From a virus: 53,448 nt of DNA. Shown one piece after another: positions 24,837-36,708 of this stretch. Made by a program: the position numbers and the translations under genes. The stretch lies in IMG/VR virus record IMGVR_UViG_3300048591_001682, positions 1 to 53,448 of that record. The stretch is one strand, 5' to 3'. Positions within the stretch are counted from its first letter, which is position 1. Every line of letters starts with the position of its first letter. The notes beneath the pieces are model-generated. The model was given only the letters and a program-made list of their open reading frames with translations. It did no database searches and was not told where the DNA came from.

Positions 24837-25340
24837 CTATACGTCCGTAAGGCCCCACGCGGAGCGTTCTGATTCTCCCGGCGCCTCCCATGCATCGGAG
24901 GCGCGCTCGAAGAACTCCGGTGGCACCACCTGCGTGAATTCTCCCGGTGCACGGTTCCGATTCACAACGCGCTCACGCCGGACCGCGCGTGGCGCGTTGA
25001 CCACGTAGACAACGAGCACAAGCTCTTCGTCGCGCGCTCGTTCGTAGTACGTCTCCCGCTCAACTCGCTGGAGGAGGCCGAGCTCGAGGAATACGTCGGT
25101 GCCGCAGCGTAGTGCGCCGAGTGCTACGTCCCACAGCAGACTGCGACAGCGCTCGCGACGCTCCAGGTACCAAGCCATCACGCCCTCCGCGGGGCGCGGA
25201 TCGTCTCCGAATAGGCGCACCATGCAAGTGTCGACGTCGAGGTGAAGCGCCGGCGACTTGGCCATGCGTCGCTGCGCGTACGTGGTCTTCCCGGCGCCGA
25301 CAGGACCGATCAAGAGATGCAGCGTGCCCGGCGACGTCAT
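24837..25340 (-). CDS. P-loop kinase-like ATPase (AAA_33 type)
   Basis: 167 residues. Walker A GPVGAGKTT near residue 12-20, a Walker B-like HLDVDTCMVRLF, a lid region with Arg residues (YLERRERCRS) and a late VNAPRAVRRERVVNRNR. This resembles small nucleotide or antibiotic kinases of the zeta-toxin/AAA_33 group. It overlaps the DUF1272 gene (ATGA) to form a two-gene minus-strand cargo cassette between head genes. Substrate unknown. Confidence 0.75.
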   Translation of the reverse strand: MTSPGTLHLLIGPVGAGKTTYAQRRMAKSPALHLDVDTCMVRLFGDDPRPAEGVMAWYLERRERCRSLLWDVALGALRCGTDVFLELGLLQRVERETYYERARDEELVLVVYVVNAPRAVRRERVVNRNRAPGEFTQVVPPEFFERASDAWEAPGESERSAWGLTDV

Positions 25341-25588
25341 GACTTCTCTTGCGCGCAGCCGTGTGGCTTGAAAATGCGTTGCGTCGAAGCTGGGTTCGCC
25401 GCGAGCTTGTTCGCCGGACGACGCGGGCGCGGAGTGAGCTCACCGGCGCAGTTGGGGCAGATGCCCTTCAGGCGCTCCGTCGTGCAGGTCACGCAGAACG
25501 TGCACTCGAAGGAGCAGATGCGCGCGTCCGGCGAGTCGGGAGGGAGATCACGATCGCAGCATTCGCAGCTTGGACGTAGTTGCAGCAC
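25337..25588 (-). CDS. DUF1272 zinc-ribbon protein
   Basis: 83 residues. The DUF1272 pattern is near complete: LRPSCECCDRDLPPDSPDA, then ICSFECTFCVTC, then ICPNCAGELTPRPRRP and a PASTQRI tail. Eight cysteines suggest two metal sites. The GTG at 25588 has AAGGAGG upstream. Co-transcribed with the P-loop gene; function unknown. Confidence 0.82.
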   Translation of the reverse strand: MLQLRPSCECCDRDLPPDSPDARICSFECTFCVTCTTERLKGICPNCAGELTPRPRRPANKLAANPASTQRIFKPHGCAQEKS

Positions 25589-25640
25589 AGGGCGGCCTCC
25601 TTGGCCTTGCGAAGGAACCACGGGACACGACGAAGGGCAA

Positions 25641-25673
25641 CGTCCCTGTGGTGCCCTTGAGCGGCGCTTGGCC
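25641..25673 (+). promoter_or_regulatory. Two-box phage promoter element, site 3 (variant)
   Basis: CGTCCCT at 25641 and GCTTGGCC at 25666, 25 bp apart. The GTG of the next gene is 13 bp after the start of the second box, as expected for a leaderless mRNA. It follows the DUF1272/P-loop cargo. Confidence 0.5.
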
Positions 25674-25678
25674 CGTAT

Positions 25679-26179
25679 GTGCGTGGGCGCCTGATCTTCC
25701 CCTTTCTCGCCGAGCTCTATCGCCTCGATACCGTGGCGATGGCTCCTACCTATGACGAGGACTTCAAGGAGCCGGTGCTCGTCGACTCGGACGACGACGG
25801 ACTCGGCGAGCCCTTTCGAAGCGAGCACCCGCCAGTGCGCGTCCCCTGCCAGGTGGAGCCGGAAGCTTTTGAAGCCTTGCGCATGGCGACGTCCGGGAAC
25901 ACGCCCAGGTCGAGCTTCGACCTGGTCTTCCACTTCAGGGATCTCGAGCGGCTCGGCCTCGTCGACGCTGCCACGGGCGACGCCCTGATTCGTCCGAGCG
26001 ACAGGCTGGGCGCGCTCTACGCGCGCGACGGCCAACTCGTACAGGCCGTGCGCACGCCTCCCGGTCTCTACGTGACCGAGGCGCGTCCCATCGGCTTTGG
26101 GCTCCATCGGCGTCGGCCCAGCCGGAACCTGCTGCTCGTGTCTTTCCAGGATCGAGCAGCGGCAAGGAGCGGAACATGA
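25679..26179 (+). CDS. Hypothetical head-completion protein
   Basis: 166 residues from the GTG at 25679, placed at the expected transcription start of the two-box promoter; an ATG 20 codons later is an alternative. Beta-rich with [17 protein letters not shown] and [13 protein letters not shown]. It lies where head-tail joining or tail-terminator genes are expected. Its stop overlaps the next start. No family recognised. Confidence 0.55.
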   Translation: MRGRLIFPFLAELYRLDTVAMAPTYDEDFKEPVLVDSDDDGLGEPFRSEHPPVRVPCQVEPEAFEALRMATSGNTPRSSFDLVFHFRDLERLGLVDAATGDALIRPSDRLGALYARDGQLVQAVRTPPGLYVTEARPIGFGLHRRRPSRNLLLVSFQDRAAARSGT

Positions 26180-26466
26180 TGAAGAAGCTGCTGCCCGCGG
26201 CACTCGCGCTGGGCAGTCTCGGCGCGCACTGCCGGTCTGCTGACGGATGCGAGCCCGGCGCGACGCGCTGCAGAGACAACGTCGCCGAGCTCTGCGACGC
26301 GAATGGCAACTACCACGAGCTCGCCGACTGCGAGGACGTGAGCGAGCGGAGCGGCGCGCCATTCGTCTGCGCGTACGTCGATGAGACGACCGAGGACGGG
26401 CGCATCACCGGTCACACCTGCGTGTCCGCGAGCGACGCCGACGCAGCGGCGGGAGGTAGGCGATGA
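26176..26466 (+). CDS. Secreted cysteine-rich protein
   Basis: 96 residues. A typical signal peptide, [17 protein letters not shown], may end at a lipobox-like Cys, although GAHC is not a canonical lipobox. The mature part has paired Cys ([32 protein letters not shown]) like the Cys-rich repeats of myxobacterial secreted proteins. It is overlapped and coupled on both sides within the phage operon. Possibly a lysis, superinfection or surface protein. Confidence 0.6.
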   Translation: MMKKLLPAALALGSLGAHCRSADGCEPGATRCRDNVAELCDANGNYHELADCEDVSERSGAPFVCAYVDETTEDGRITGHTCVSASDADAAAGGRR

Positions 26467-27104
26467 AGGGCTACCTCCAGTCACTACCGGTGGTCGGCAA
26501 GGTGTTCCACGACGTGCAGCCCGAGGAAGTTCGGGCGTTCTGGCGCTTCATGCAGGATCGCTTTCGTACGAGCGTGATCAACAAGAACAGCGCGCTCGAG
26601 ATGCAGCTCGTCGCGCGAGGCCTCGAGGCGCTCGGCATCCAGAACCGCGAGCGCTTCCTCAAGAACTTCACGACGACCATCGGCCGCCGCATCTACACGC
26701 CGTTTGAGGTCGGCTCCCCGAAGGGCGGCTGGGACCTCTGGCGCCAGATCGTTACTTGCGTGCATGAGCACCAGCACGTGGTTCAACGCGATCGCGAGGG
26801 CTTGTCGTTCCAGCTCAGCTACCTCGCCGACCGCGCCGCGCGCGCCCGCTGGGAGGCCGAGGCCTACCGCTCCAACTTCGAGCTGCAGTTCTGGCGCACG
26901 GGGAGTACGCCCTCCGCGCAGCGCACGGCCTCGGTGCTCAAGGACTACGGCTGCCGCGAGGAGGACGTCGAAGTCGTCGCGAAGTCGCTCGCTCTCGCCG
27001 CCGTTTCCATCCGGCACGGAGCGGTCATCAACGAAGCGACGCATGTCGCGCTCAGTTGGCTCGACGAGCACCTGCCGCGCTTGCGCTTCAGGCAGGTGGC
27101 ATGA
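26463..27104 (+). CDS. Putative zinc metallopeptidase-like protein (HEHQH)
   Basis: 213 residues with [15 protein letters not shown] near residue 100, an HExxH motif with a hydrophobic helix before it. No other family mark is certain. Helical C-terminus ([13 protein letters not shown]). It shares an ATGA overlap with the upstream secreted protein. It may be a peptidase, or the motif may be structural. Confidence 0.5.
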   Translation: MKGYLQSLPVVGKVFHDVQPEEVRAFWRFMQDRFRTSVINKNSALEMQLVARGLEALGIQNRERFLKNFTTTIGRRIYTPFEVGSPKGGWDLWRQIVTCVHEHQHVVQRDREGLSFQLSYLADRAARARWEAEAYRSNFELQFWRTGSTPSAQRTASVLKDYGCREEDVEVVAKSLALAAVSIRHGAVINEATHVALSWLDEHLPRLRFRQVA

Positions 27105-27108
27105 CGTC

Positions 27109-27699
27109 ATGACGGTCTCGCGCACGGGAGAATGGGCACGAGCGCGGCAGCTTCTGACCGCTGCGCCACACCGCCTGCAGACGGCGATCGGCACCGCCGT
27201 GCGCCAGGAAGCCCACGCCCTGCGCAACGAGATCGTCCAGGGGCTTACGAGCCAAGCGCCCGGTGGCGAGCCGCTGAAGCCGCCGTCGCCGCTCACGATC
27301 GCAGCCCGCCAGCTCGAGGGCTTCGGCGGGAGCAAGGCGCTCATCGTGCGCGGCGACCTTCGCAACTCCATCACCGTGATCGTGCGGGGCGACGAGGCCT
27401 TCATCGGCATCTCGCGTTCCGCGCGTTCGAAGGACGGCGCCTTGATGGTGGACCTCGCCAAGCTCCACGAGTTCGGCGGCCCGCCCGTCATCATCCCGAT
27501 GACGCCGAAGATGCGCCGCTTCCTGTTCGCGCTGCTCCGTAAGGCAGGCAGGGAGCCCACGGGCGGAAGCGGTCGTGGGGCCATCGTCATGCAGGTACCC
27601 GCGCGGCCGTTCCTGCGGCCGGCGTTCGAGAAGTTCCGCAGCGGGGCGAGCCGCCGTTTGCTTGAGCGTGTCGCCAAGCAGCTCGGACTTGATACTTAG
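27109..27699 (+). CDS. Tail completion / virion morphogenesis protein (Mu gpG or HK97 gp10-like)
   Basis: 196 residues. An N-terminal helix pair with [21 protein letters not shown], a strand region [11 protein letters not shown], then KLHEFGGPP and [12 protein letters not shown], the last two typical of phage morphogenesis proteins. It starts five bases after the preceding stop. Followed by a minus-strand toxin-antitoxin pair. Confidence 0.7.
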   Translation: MTVSRTGEWARARQLLTAAPHRLQTAIGTAVRQEAHALRNEIVQGLTSQAPGGEPLKPPSPLTIAARQLEGFGGSKALIVRGDLRNSITVIVRGDEAFIGISRSARSKDGALMVDLAKLHEFGGPPVIIPMTPKMRRFLFALLRKAGREPTGGSGRGAIVMQVPARPFLRPAFEKFRSGASRRLLERVAKQLGLDT

Positions 27700-27995
27700 C
27701 GGTCGTCGTCCGGATCGAGCTCGCCAAGCAGCCTGTGCCCTTCGAACACAGTGAGCACTACGATGTCCTTGTCGACGACGCGGTAAACGACGCGGTACGT
27801 GCGCAGGAACACTTCGCGTACGTCGCTGCGACCGATTTCCGGCACGACGCGACCAGCAGTCGGCAGCTCCGCGGCTCGTGCCGCACGTTCTCGTAGCCGC
27901 TCGACCCACGATCGGGCAGCGATTGGATCGTCGAGCGCGATGTAGTCACCGATCGCGAAGAGGTCCGCGATGGATCGTTCAGTCCAGCGAACCAT
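27696..27995 (-). CDS. RelE/ParE-type toxin
   Basis: 99 residues, the family length: [20 protein letters not shown], a central [25 protein letters not shown], and late [11 protein letters not shown]. ParE members inhibit gyrase and RelE members cut mRNA; which applies is not clear. The antitoxin gene lies immediately upstream with no gap. A tail-to-tail overlap of four bases with the morphogenesis gene shows tight insertion. Confidence 0.85.
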   Translation of the reverse strand: MVRWTERSIADLFAIGDYIALDDPIAARSWVERLRERAARAAELPTAGRVVPEIGRSDVREVFLRTYRVVYRVVDKDIVVLTVFEGHRLLGELDPDDDR

Positions 27996-28316
27996 CTACT
28001 TCTTCTTCGGTAGAGCGCCGAAGCGCGCGTCGAGGCGACGTCCGACCTCGTCGTGGCTTACGACACGCCCCTCCTCGTAGTCGTCGAGTCCCTCCTGAAC
28101 CGCAGCAATGAACCGAGCCTGGGCGGTCAACCGGTCGAACTCCTCGGGAGCTAGAAGGACCGCGGCCGCCTTTCCATTCTGGGTCACGACAAATGGACGC
28201 TGGCGCCCCCGAAGCTCTCGTATTCTTTCCGAAAGATGGGCTTTTAGTTCCCCGATAGGGATGATGTCCTCAGCCACGTGGAGCGCTGACACGGGACCAT
28301 TTTTCGGCCTGCTCAT
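27996..28316 (-). CDS. Phd/YefM-type antitoxin
   Basis: 106 residues. The N-terminal part has IPIGELKAHLSERIRELRGRQRPFVVTQNGKAA split by the usual Phd strand order, then VLLAPEEFDRL; the C-terminal tail would cover the toxin. It probably represses its own operon as well as neutralising the toxin. The ATG at 28316 starts at the domain. Confidence 0.83.
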   Translation of the reverse strand: MSRPKNGPVSALHVAEDIIPIGELKAHLSERIRELRGRQRPFVVTQNGKAAAVLLAPEEFDRLTAQARFIAAVQEGLDDYEEGRVVSHDEVGRRLDARFGALPKKK

Positions 28317-28367
28317 GGGACTGAATTTAGACCTATCCCCGACCCCTGACAAGCGGAGCGCTGCGCC

Positions 28368-28400
28368 CGTCCCCAGCACCCTGACGCCCCTGGCTTTGCT
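28368..28400 (+). promoter_or_regulatory. Two-box phage promoter element, site 4
   Basis: CGTCCCC at 28368 and GCTTTGCT at 28393, 25 bp apart; the GTG of the next gene lies 13 bp after the start of box two (leaderless geometry). It follows the toxin-antitoxin cargo. Confidence 0.62.
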
Positions 28401-28405
28401 TGCGC

Positions 28406-29314
28406 GTGGCCCTCCCGACGCTCAGCTCCGTGCAGCCTCCCGCTGGGCCGTCCAGCGGCGGCGACCTCGTTCGGCTCGTCGGAGCCGATTTCGCCGATCG
28501 GGTCCAGGTGGTGTTCGGCGGCGTGCTCGCCGAGGTGCTGTCCGTCCGTGACGAGGCGGGGCTGCGGATCGTCGACCTCCGCACGCCGGTCCACGCGGTC
28601 GGCGTCGTCGACGTCGAACTGCAGAACCTCGACGCGGCGGGCGACCCGATCCCCGGCGAGTCCGTGGTGCTCGCGAGCGCCTACCGCTTCGCGCGACCAA
28701 CCGTCGCTCGCGAGGCCGACCTCACGCGCGTCATCCGGCAGCTGCTGCGCGAGCTGAAGCGCCAGGTGCTCGCCAACGTGAGCGCCACGGTCAGCGTCGA
28801 CTACGACGACACGACGCTCGACGGGCTGAACGTCATCGCGATGGCCAAGGTGCCGTCGCTGGTTCTCTCGGGGCCGACACTGCGCCCGAATCGCTTCTAC
28901 TCGGCGAACGTCGCCCACGAGGATGTGGTGGGTGGCGTCTCGGGTCCCGAGCTCGTTCGGCGCAAGCCGCCGTACACCGTGGACCTGGTCTTCTCGCTCA
29001 CCGCCGCGTCGGAGCGGACAGCCGAGCTGTTCAACCTGATGGCGGCCGTCGCGACGTTCCTGAACCGCAACCGCTGGCTCGAGCTGCAGCGCGATCCCGC
29101 CGACGCGTCGCGAGGCACCGTCCGCTGGGAGCTCGACGCCGATGGCGAGTTCCGCACCCAGCTCGCGGGCAAGGACGACGTGCGCGCGTTCACCTGCGGC
29201 TTCGTCTTGCGCGGCTTCGACGTCGACGAGGGGCTGCTCCTCGACCTTGGCAAGCGCGTCACCGAGCCTGAGCTGCTCCCGACTCAGGCGATCGCTCCCG
29301 GAGTTGCCTCGTGA
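28406..29314 (+). CDS. Tail protein with an N-terminal IPT/TIG (Ig-like) domain
   Basis: 302 residues from GTG 28406. Residues about 4-75 form an IPT/TIG domain (LPTLSSVQPPAGPSSGGDLV, RVQVVFGGVLAEVL). The remainder (YDDTTLDGLNVIAM, FLNRNRWLELQRD) is beta-rich. It sits just before the sheath gene, where a tail terminator or neck protein is expected. The Ig-like domain could decorate the neck. Exact role unknown. Confidence 0.6.
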   Translation: MALPTLSSVQPPAGPSSGGDLVRLVGADFADRVQVVFGGVLAEVLSVRDEAGLRIVDLRTPVHAVGVVDVELQNLDAAGDPIPGESVVLASAYRFARPTVAREADLTRVIRQLLRELKRQVLANVSATVSVDYDDTTLDGLNVIAMAKVPSLVLSGPTLRPNRFYSANVAHEDVVGGVSGPELVRRKPPYTVDLVFSLTAASERTAELFNLMAAVATFLNRNRWLELQRDPADASRGTVRWELDADGEFRTQLAGKDDVRAFTCGFVLRGFDVDEGLLLDLGKRVTEPELLPTQAIAPGVAS

Positions 29315-29666
29315 CCGTTTCGCTGACCAACACCAGCGGCCGCTGCCTCGTGTTCGTGCTCGCACACGAGACGTACTGCATGGCGCTCGGCGAGTGTCGC
29401 TGCGACGTCGAGCAGGGGCGCCGGGCACGGCGAACGGCGAAGTCGCTCACGCTGGCGAGCGACGTGACCAGCCCTGCGCTCGATGACGCGGTGCTGACCA
29501 TCCCCGACGTCGTGCGCGCGGTGAAGCGCGGCGACCTCAGCGTGAAGCGCCACGTGCCTGAGCTGCCGAAGCCCGTCCTGGCCGCGACTCTACCCGTCCT
29601 TACGACCTCGCTCGCCGAGGTCAGCCGCCCTGACGTGAAGGCGAAGAAGAACAAGCGAGGTGCATC

Positions 29667-29670
<4 letters not shown>
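29311..29670 (+). CDS. Small tail-region protein before the sheath gene
   Basis: 119 residues. The GTG overlaps the upstream stop and its own stop overlaps the sheath GTG, so it is translationally coupled to both. It ends in a basic tail ([10 protein letters not shown]). Not recognised. Confidence 0.55.
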
Positions 29671-31889
<2,219 letters not shown>

Positions 31890-31903
31890 CGAGGAACTAA
31901 CCC

Positions 31904-32365
<462 letters not shown>

Positions 32366-33178
32366 CTACGGAGCGCTCGGGACAGGGTGGTGCGTCCGAA
32401 CTGCGGCATCGAGGCGCCGATGCACGTATGACACGAGCGTAAGGAGATCGAGTGCGTCTTGCTCCGAGATCGCCCAGTCAACGCGTGGCGCGTGGGCAGT
32501 CGGATTCCTAAAGGTGCCGAACAAACCCACGACAAGATTGACGAAGCCCTTCTGCTCCGATCGTTCGGTGTCGTTCTGGAGGCTGTTGATCGCGAGGCAT
32601 GGCTGCTGGCCGCCAAAGGCCCCCTGCACCAAACCGGCGCCGTCATCTTGAAGGCCAGATTTCAGTCGAATCTTTGCGGCAACGCTCTTGGTCGCCTCGA
32701 GCACCGCATGGAAGTAGTTGCCGTCGAGAAGCTCAGGACGACAGAAGGCCAGCACGTCGGCGTGCACGCACCGCGCGAGCAACTTCGCGCGAAGGTCGTT
32801 CGCTCGCACCTCTGCTTCGTTCAGGGTTCGCGCTGCGGTGACGGCAGCAAGCCGGCCGGCCTCAGTAAGGGTTAAACCGTGAAAGGCCAAGATCCTGTTG
32901 AGGGCCTGGCGCAGCGATACATGGACCTCGTGACTACCAACGAAGTTGACCGGAGCCATGACGGCCTCGATAAAGGCGCCGACGTTGTTTCCGACGCGGT
33001 CACTTGCCTGACGTGCCGCGAGCGCCTCGAGTACACGGCGCCACCTCGGTCCCTCACTTGGCGCATCAAATCCGAGCCGCTGAAAGAGATCGGTGAACTG
33101 GCCATGCGTCCGCGCATCCGCCAGAGCACGGGCGATCTGCTCAAGCTGGTCATGTGGGAATGTTGTGATGCCCATCAT
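32366..33178 (-). CDS. TIGR02391 (Ymh) family protein with HEPN-like RX4H motif
   Basis: 270 residues. The C-terminal domain (about 145-260) matches the family: [34 protein letters not shown], then [21 protein letters not shown] split by its R224-x4-H229 motif, and [24 protein letters not shown]-type RX4-6H motifs mark many RNases in defence systems, so a role in excluding other phages is plausible. Minus-strand cargo exactly between tube and chaperone genes. Confidence 0.75.
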   Translation of the reverse strand: MMGITTFPHDQLEQIARALADARTHGQFTDLFQRLGFDAPSEGPRWRRVLEALAARQASDRVGNNVGAFIEAVMAPVNFVGSHEVHVSLRQALNRILAFHGLTLTEAGRLAAVTAARTLNEAEVRANDLRAKLLARCVHADVLAFCRPELLDGNYFHAVLEATKSVAAKIRLKSGLQDDGAGLVQGAFGGQQPCLAINSLQNDTERSEQKGFVNLVVGLFGTFRNPTAHAPRVDWAISEQDALDLLTLVSYVHRRLDAAVRTHHPVPSAP

Positions 33179-33221
33179 CGCTGATTGTTACGCGCAAACA
33201 CCAGAGCGACCAACCACTGCC

Positions 33222-33254
33222 TGTCCCCCCTCGCGCATCCCTGCCCGCTTTGCC
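33222..33254 (+). promoter_or_regulatory. Two-box phage promoter element, site 5
   Basis: TGTCCCC at 33222 and GCTTTGCC at 33247, 25 bp apart, followed by GAGGAGG and the ATG at 33271. It restarts transcription after the TIGR02391 cargo gene. Confidence 0.65.
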
Positions 33255-33270
33255 CCCGAGGAGGCAGCGC

Positions 33271-34047
33271 ATGGCCGACGTCATCACGTGCCCTTCGGGG
33301 CTCACGGGCCGCATCCGCGGCATGAAAGTGCGCGAGGAGCGCGTCCTCGCCGACCGCAAGCTCGCCAAGAGCGGCGGGCAGATCGACGAACTGCTCAACG
33401 CCTGCTGGGAGGAGACGCTCGACGCCGGGCCGTACACGCTCGCTGAGGGCGGCAAGCTCGACTGGAGCAAAGTCCTCCAGGGCGACCGCTTCTTCGCGCT
33501 CCTGATGGTGCGCGCGCTGACCTACGGGCCCGAGTACGCCTTCGGCGTCGGCTGCCGCAACGACGCGTGCCACGCCCGCATCGAGTGGGAGGTCGACCTG
33601 ACGAAGCTGCCGGTGCGTGCCCTCTCTGACGAGAGCCGCGCCGCCTTCGCGGACGGGAACCGCTTCGAGGCCACGCTGCCCGACGCAGGTAAGCGCCTCC
33701 GCTTTCGGCTGCTCACCGGTGACGATGAGCGGAAGCTCCCTTCGCTCCAGCGCGCCGCACCCGACAAGCTGCTCTCGGCGGTGCTCGCATACCGCGTCCT
33801 CGACATCGACGGCGTCGAGCCGAAGGCGAAGCGCCAGTCTCTCGAGGACCTCACGATGCGCGACGCGGACTTCCTCGTGGACGAGTTCGACCGCGTCGAC
33901 TGCGGCGTCGATACGACCATCGAGATCGAGTGCCCGGAGTGCTTCGCCACGCAGGAGGTCGACCTCCCTTTCGACAAGGGGTTCTTCCTCCCGGGCCGGG
34001 ACAGGACGGCGAGGCGGAAGGCCCGGAGCAGCTCTTCCCCCACGTGA
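33271..34047 (+). CDS. Tail assembly chaperone, short form (zinc-ribbon type)
   Basis: 258 residues. Position immediately before the tape measure and an overlapping -1 frame are the hallmarks of phage tail assembly chaperones. CGRND-C and [16 protein letters not shown] are candidate metal knuckles seen in gp26-like myophage proteins. A CCCGGGC heptamer near the end is in the right register for -1 slippage, which would replace the last 18 residues by a longer tail reading to 34235. Confidence 0.7.
   Translation: MADVITCPSGLTGRIRGMKVREERVLADRKLAKSGGQIDELLNACWEETLDAGPYTLAEGGKLDWSKVLQGDRFFALLMVRALTYGPEYAFGVGCRNDACHARIEWEVDLTKLPVRALSDESRAAFADGNRFEATLPDAGKRLRFRLLTGDDERKLPSLQRAAPDKLLSAVLAYRVLDIDGVEPKAKRQSLEDLTMRDADFLVDEFDRVDCGVDTTIEIECPECFATQEVDLPFDKGFFLPGRDRTARRKARSSSSPT
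33990..33996 (+). promoter_or_regulatory. Candidate -1 ribosomal frameshift heptamer CCCGGGC
   Basis: The zero-frame codons CCG (33991) and GGC (33994) fit the X-XXY-YYZ rule. A -1 slip joins the short chaperone to the frame that ends at 34235. This mirrors lambda G/GT and Mu-like chaperones. Confidence 0.55.
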
Positions 34048-34049
34048 CG

Positions 34050-34235
34050 ATGGAGGCCTGGCGCGAGGGCATCTTCCAGGTCTGCTGGCAACAGCACGGA
34101 GGCTCCGGGCTCGCCGTGACGCTGGGCGACGCCCTCGAGCTGCCGACGACGGACCGCGACTGGCTGGTCGAGCGAATCGGCCAGCAGCGCGCTTGGGAGG
34201 CGAAGGAGCTCGAAAAGGCAGCGAAGCGGAGGTGA
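34050..34235 (+). CDS. C-terminal extension of the tail assembly chaperone (-1 frame)
   Basis: The -1 frame is open from at least 33930 to 34235 and encodes AWREGIFQVCWQQHGG, TLGDALELPTTDRDWLVERI and a charged end. As a frameshift product it adds about 80 residues to the upstream protein. The ATG at 34050, three bases after the zero-frame stop, could also start a separate 61-residue protein. The tape measure starts four bases downstream. Confidence 0.6.
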   Translation: MEAWREGIFQVCWQQHGGSGLAVTLGDALELPTTDRDWLVERIGQQRAWEAKELEKAAKRR

Positions 34236-34238
34236 TCG

Positions 34239-35240
34239 ATGGCGCTCAACAACCTCGGCCTCGGCTTCGTCTTCACCGCGCGTGACCTCGCGTCCGGGGC
34301 CATCCAGAACCTCGAGCGGAACTTCATGAGCCTCGACCGGCGCGTCGGGCTCGGAACGGAGAACATCCAGGGCGCTTTCCAGCAGCTCGGCGTGGGCCTC
34401 GCCGTGTTCACCGCGGGCGCCGCGACGGTGGGCGCCGCGTTCTCGCTCGCGAGCGCGGCCGGGCGCTTCGAGCAGGCGGTCGCCGCGGCAGGCGCCATTG
34501 CAGGCGCGACCGCCATCGAGCTCACCCAGCTCCGCGACGCAGCCATCGGGGCCGGCCTCGCGACCCAGTTCTCGCCGACCGAAGCGACGCGGGCGCTTCA
34601 AGACCTAGCCGCCGCGGGCTTCAACGTTCAGGAGTCCGTCCGGCTCCTATCGCCGGTGCTCGACCTCGCTGCGGGCTCGCTTGGACAGCTCACGCCATCG
34701 CAGGCTGCGGGGCTCGCCTCGCAGGCGATGAAGGCCTTCGGGCTCTCCATCGACCAGGCCTCGAGCTCAGTCGACCGCATGCTCCAGGCGGTCAATGTGT
34801 TCGCGCTCGACGCGAGCGAGCTGCCCCTCGCCCTTGGCACGGCCTCGCGCGGCGCGCAGGCGCTCCATCAGTCGCTCTCCGAGACGCTCATCTCGCTCGG
34901 CCTCGTGAAGAACGTCGTGCCCGGTGTCGAGCGCGCGTCCACCGCCGTCGCGGTCGCGATGGAACGCATGGCCGATCCGCGCGTGCAGCAGAGTCTGCGC
35001 GGCGTTGGCGTGTCCGTCACCGACTCGCGGAACCGCTTCCGCAGCTTCCTCGACATCCTCGGGGATCTCGCACCGAAGCTCGACCGCATGAGCGAGGCAC
35101 AGCGCTCGGCGTTCCTGCTCGCCACCTTCGGGCGCGAGGCGCTCGGCGGCGTGAACGCCATCCTTACAGGTCACGAGCGGCATCCGCACGAACACCGGCG
35201 AGACGCTGCGCGGCGCGGCAGCCATCGCATCCCTTCGTGA
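34239..35240 (+). CDS. Tape measure protein, N-terminal part (frame broken at about 35165)
   Basis: Tape measure proteins set tail length and guide tube assembly. The N-terminal region is helical and Ala-rich, with the TP901-like patterns ASAAGRFEQAVAAAGAI, GLATQFSPTEATRALQDLAA, GFNVQESVRLLSP and AFLLATFGREALGGVNA. After NAIL (ATC-CTT at 35160-35165) the frame becomes His/Arg-rich and stops at 35240, while the +1 frame continues good protein (QVTSGIRTNTGETLRG). It is either a real +1 frameshift, programmed or a mutation, or a sequence error. Confidence 0.82.
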   Translation: MALNNLGLGFVFTARDLASGAIQNLERNFMSLDRRVGLGTENIQGAFQQLGVGLAVFTAGAATVGAAFSLASAAGRFEQAVAAAGAIAGATAIELTQLRDAAIGAGLATQFSPTEATRALQDLAAAGFNVQESVRLLSPVLDLAAGSLGQLTPSQAAGLASQAMKAFGLSIDQASSSVDRMLQAVNVFALDASELPLALGTASRGAQALHQSLSETLISLGLVKNVVPGVERASTAVAVAMERMADPRVQQSLRGVGVSVTDSRNRFRSFLDILGDLAPKLDRMSEAQRSAFLLATFGREALGGVNAILTGHERHPHEHRRDAARRGSHRIPS

Positions 35241-35286
35241 CCAGTTCGAGAACGCGGGAGGCACGGCCGCGCGCTTCCGCGAGCAG

Positions 35287-36696
35287 ATGCTCAACACGTT
35301 CGAGGGACAGCGGCAGCTGCTCGGAGGTTCGCTGGAGACCCTCGCCATTGTCGCTGGTGAGCCCTTCGCGCAGGTGTTCAAGCCGCTCGTCAGCATCGTC
35401 GTCGAAGTGGTGAACGCGGTGCTCAACGTGTTTCGTCTGCTGCCCGTACCCTTGAAGCGCGCGTTCGCCGCGTTCGTCGTCTTTGCCGGAGCTGTGATCG
35501 CGATGGTGGGCGCGGTGATCGCCGCGAAGGCAGGCATCGCGCTACTCATCATCGGTTTCAAGGCTGCCGGTATCACCCTCGCGGGACTGCTCGTCACGAT
35601 CCTGCCGGCGACTCTGATCTTTGGCGCGCTTGCGCTTGCAGTCGCCGGGTTCGTCGTCGCCTTTCGCAACAACGTCGGCGGCATCGCGGACTTCTTCCAG
35701 CGCGTCGGCGAGCGCATCTCGCTCGCGTTCCGCGGCATAGTGCAGCTGTTCGAGCAGGGCGGCTTCTCTGGCGCCATTCGCGAGGAGCTGAACCGCGCTG
35801 AGAATCGCGGTCTCAAGGACTTCCTCATCCACGTGTACCTGTGGGTCAACCGCATCCGGAACTTCTTCGCAGGTCTCGCCGCGGGCTTTTCCGCAGGCCT
35901 CGAGGCCGCGCGACCGACCATCGCCGCGTTCCTCAATGCCCTCACACATCTCGGCGCCACGCTCGACCTGCTCTTCGAGCGGAACGATGCGTCGACGGCT
36001 TCGTCGCGCTTCCAAGCGTTCGGCGCCACCGGAGAGCGCGTGGGCCGCGTACTCGCCGGCGTGCTCGAGCTCGTCATCAGCAACATCGGTGTGATGGTCG
36101 CCACCCTCTCCGTGGCGGTGTCGATTGTCAGCGCCGCGATCCAGACAGTGATGACCGTCTTCTCAGGCCTCGTCGACGTCATCACCGGCGTCGCCTTCAT
36201 CATCGGCGGCATCCTCAACGGAAGCTGGACCGAGATCTGGACGGGCATGAAGCTCGTCGCGTTCGGAGTCGTCGACGCCATCATTGGCGTGGTACTCGAG
36301 CTCGCTGGGGCCATCGCAGGCGTCATCGAAGCGCTGTCCGGTCTGTTCGGCGAGGGCCATCAGTGGCAGCAGGGCATCCGCGATTTCCGTGAGTCGCTCC
36401 GCACTGACATCGTCGAGGGCTTGGGCGTGCAGGACCTTACTTTCGCGCGCCCCGCACGATCTGGAACGGTGACCCACTCGTCCCCGGGGCCATCTAACGC
36501 GATGTCGTCGATGCCGGCTGTCGCCGCCATGATGCCCGCCGTGCCGGCGTCCTCCACCATGAGGCCAGCCGCGCCGTCCGCATCGCCTCCCATCACCGTC
36601 AACCTCCAGGTCGACGGAGCGACTCTCGCCACCGCGGTCCATCGAGCAGACCGCGACTCGGCCACCCGCTCGTTCTCGCCGGTCCCCACGTACTGA
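35287..36696 (+). CDS. Tape measure protein, C-terminal part
   Basis: Continuation of the tape measure in the +1 frame, which is open from about 35164; the first ATG is at 35287. It contains long hydrophobic helices ([46 protein letters not shown]) that would reach the host membrane, and a Pro/Ser-rich tail. Joined with the upstream part it gives about 819 residues, a plausible tail length. On its own it would not make a tape measure. Confidence 0.8.
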   Translation: MLNTFEGQRQLLGGSLETLAIVAGEPFAQVFKPLVSIVVEVVNAVLNVFRLLPVPLKRAFAAFVVFAGAVIAMVGAVIAAKAGIALLIIGFKAAGITLAGLLVTILPATLIFGALALAVAGFVVAFRNNVGGIADFFQRVGERISLAFRGIVQLFEQGGFSGAIREELNRAENRGLKDFLIHVYLWVNRIRNFFAGLAAGFSAGLEAARPTIAAFLNALTHLGATLDLLFERNDASTASSRFQAFGATGERVGRVLAGVLELVISNIGVMVATLSVAVSIVSAAIQTVMTVFSGLVDVITGVAFIIGGILNGSWTEIWTGMKLVAFGVVDAIIGVVLELAGAIAGVIEALSGLFGEGHQWQQGIRDFRESLRTDIVEGLGVQDLTFARPARSGTVTHSSPGPSNAMSSMPAVAAMMPAVPASSTMRPAAPSASPPITVNLQVDGATLATAVHRADRDSATRSFSPVPTY

Positions 36697-36708
36697 CGGA
36701 GGCTCGTC

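Noticed and set aside
25337-26362. 341-codon minus-strand frame
   Set aside because: Only the last 83 codons (DUF1272, with a good ribosome site and GTG) are real; the rest is antisense to the plus-strand gene at 25679.
26176-26466. Lysis spanin (o-spanin) call for the secreted Cys-rich protein
   Set aside because: It is Cys-rich rather than Pro-rich, lies far from the amidase, has a non-canonical lipobox and no i-spanin partner.
26484-27677. Long minus-strand open frames across the morphogenesis genes
   Set aside because: Antisense shadows of three coupled plus-strand genes with recognisable motifs.
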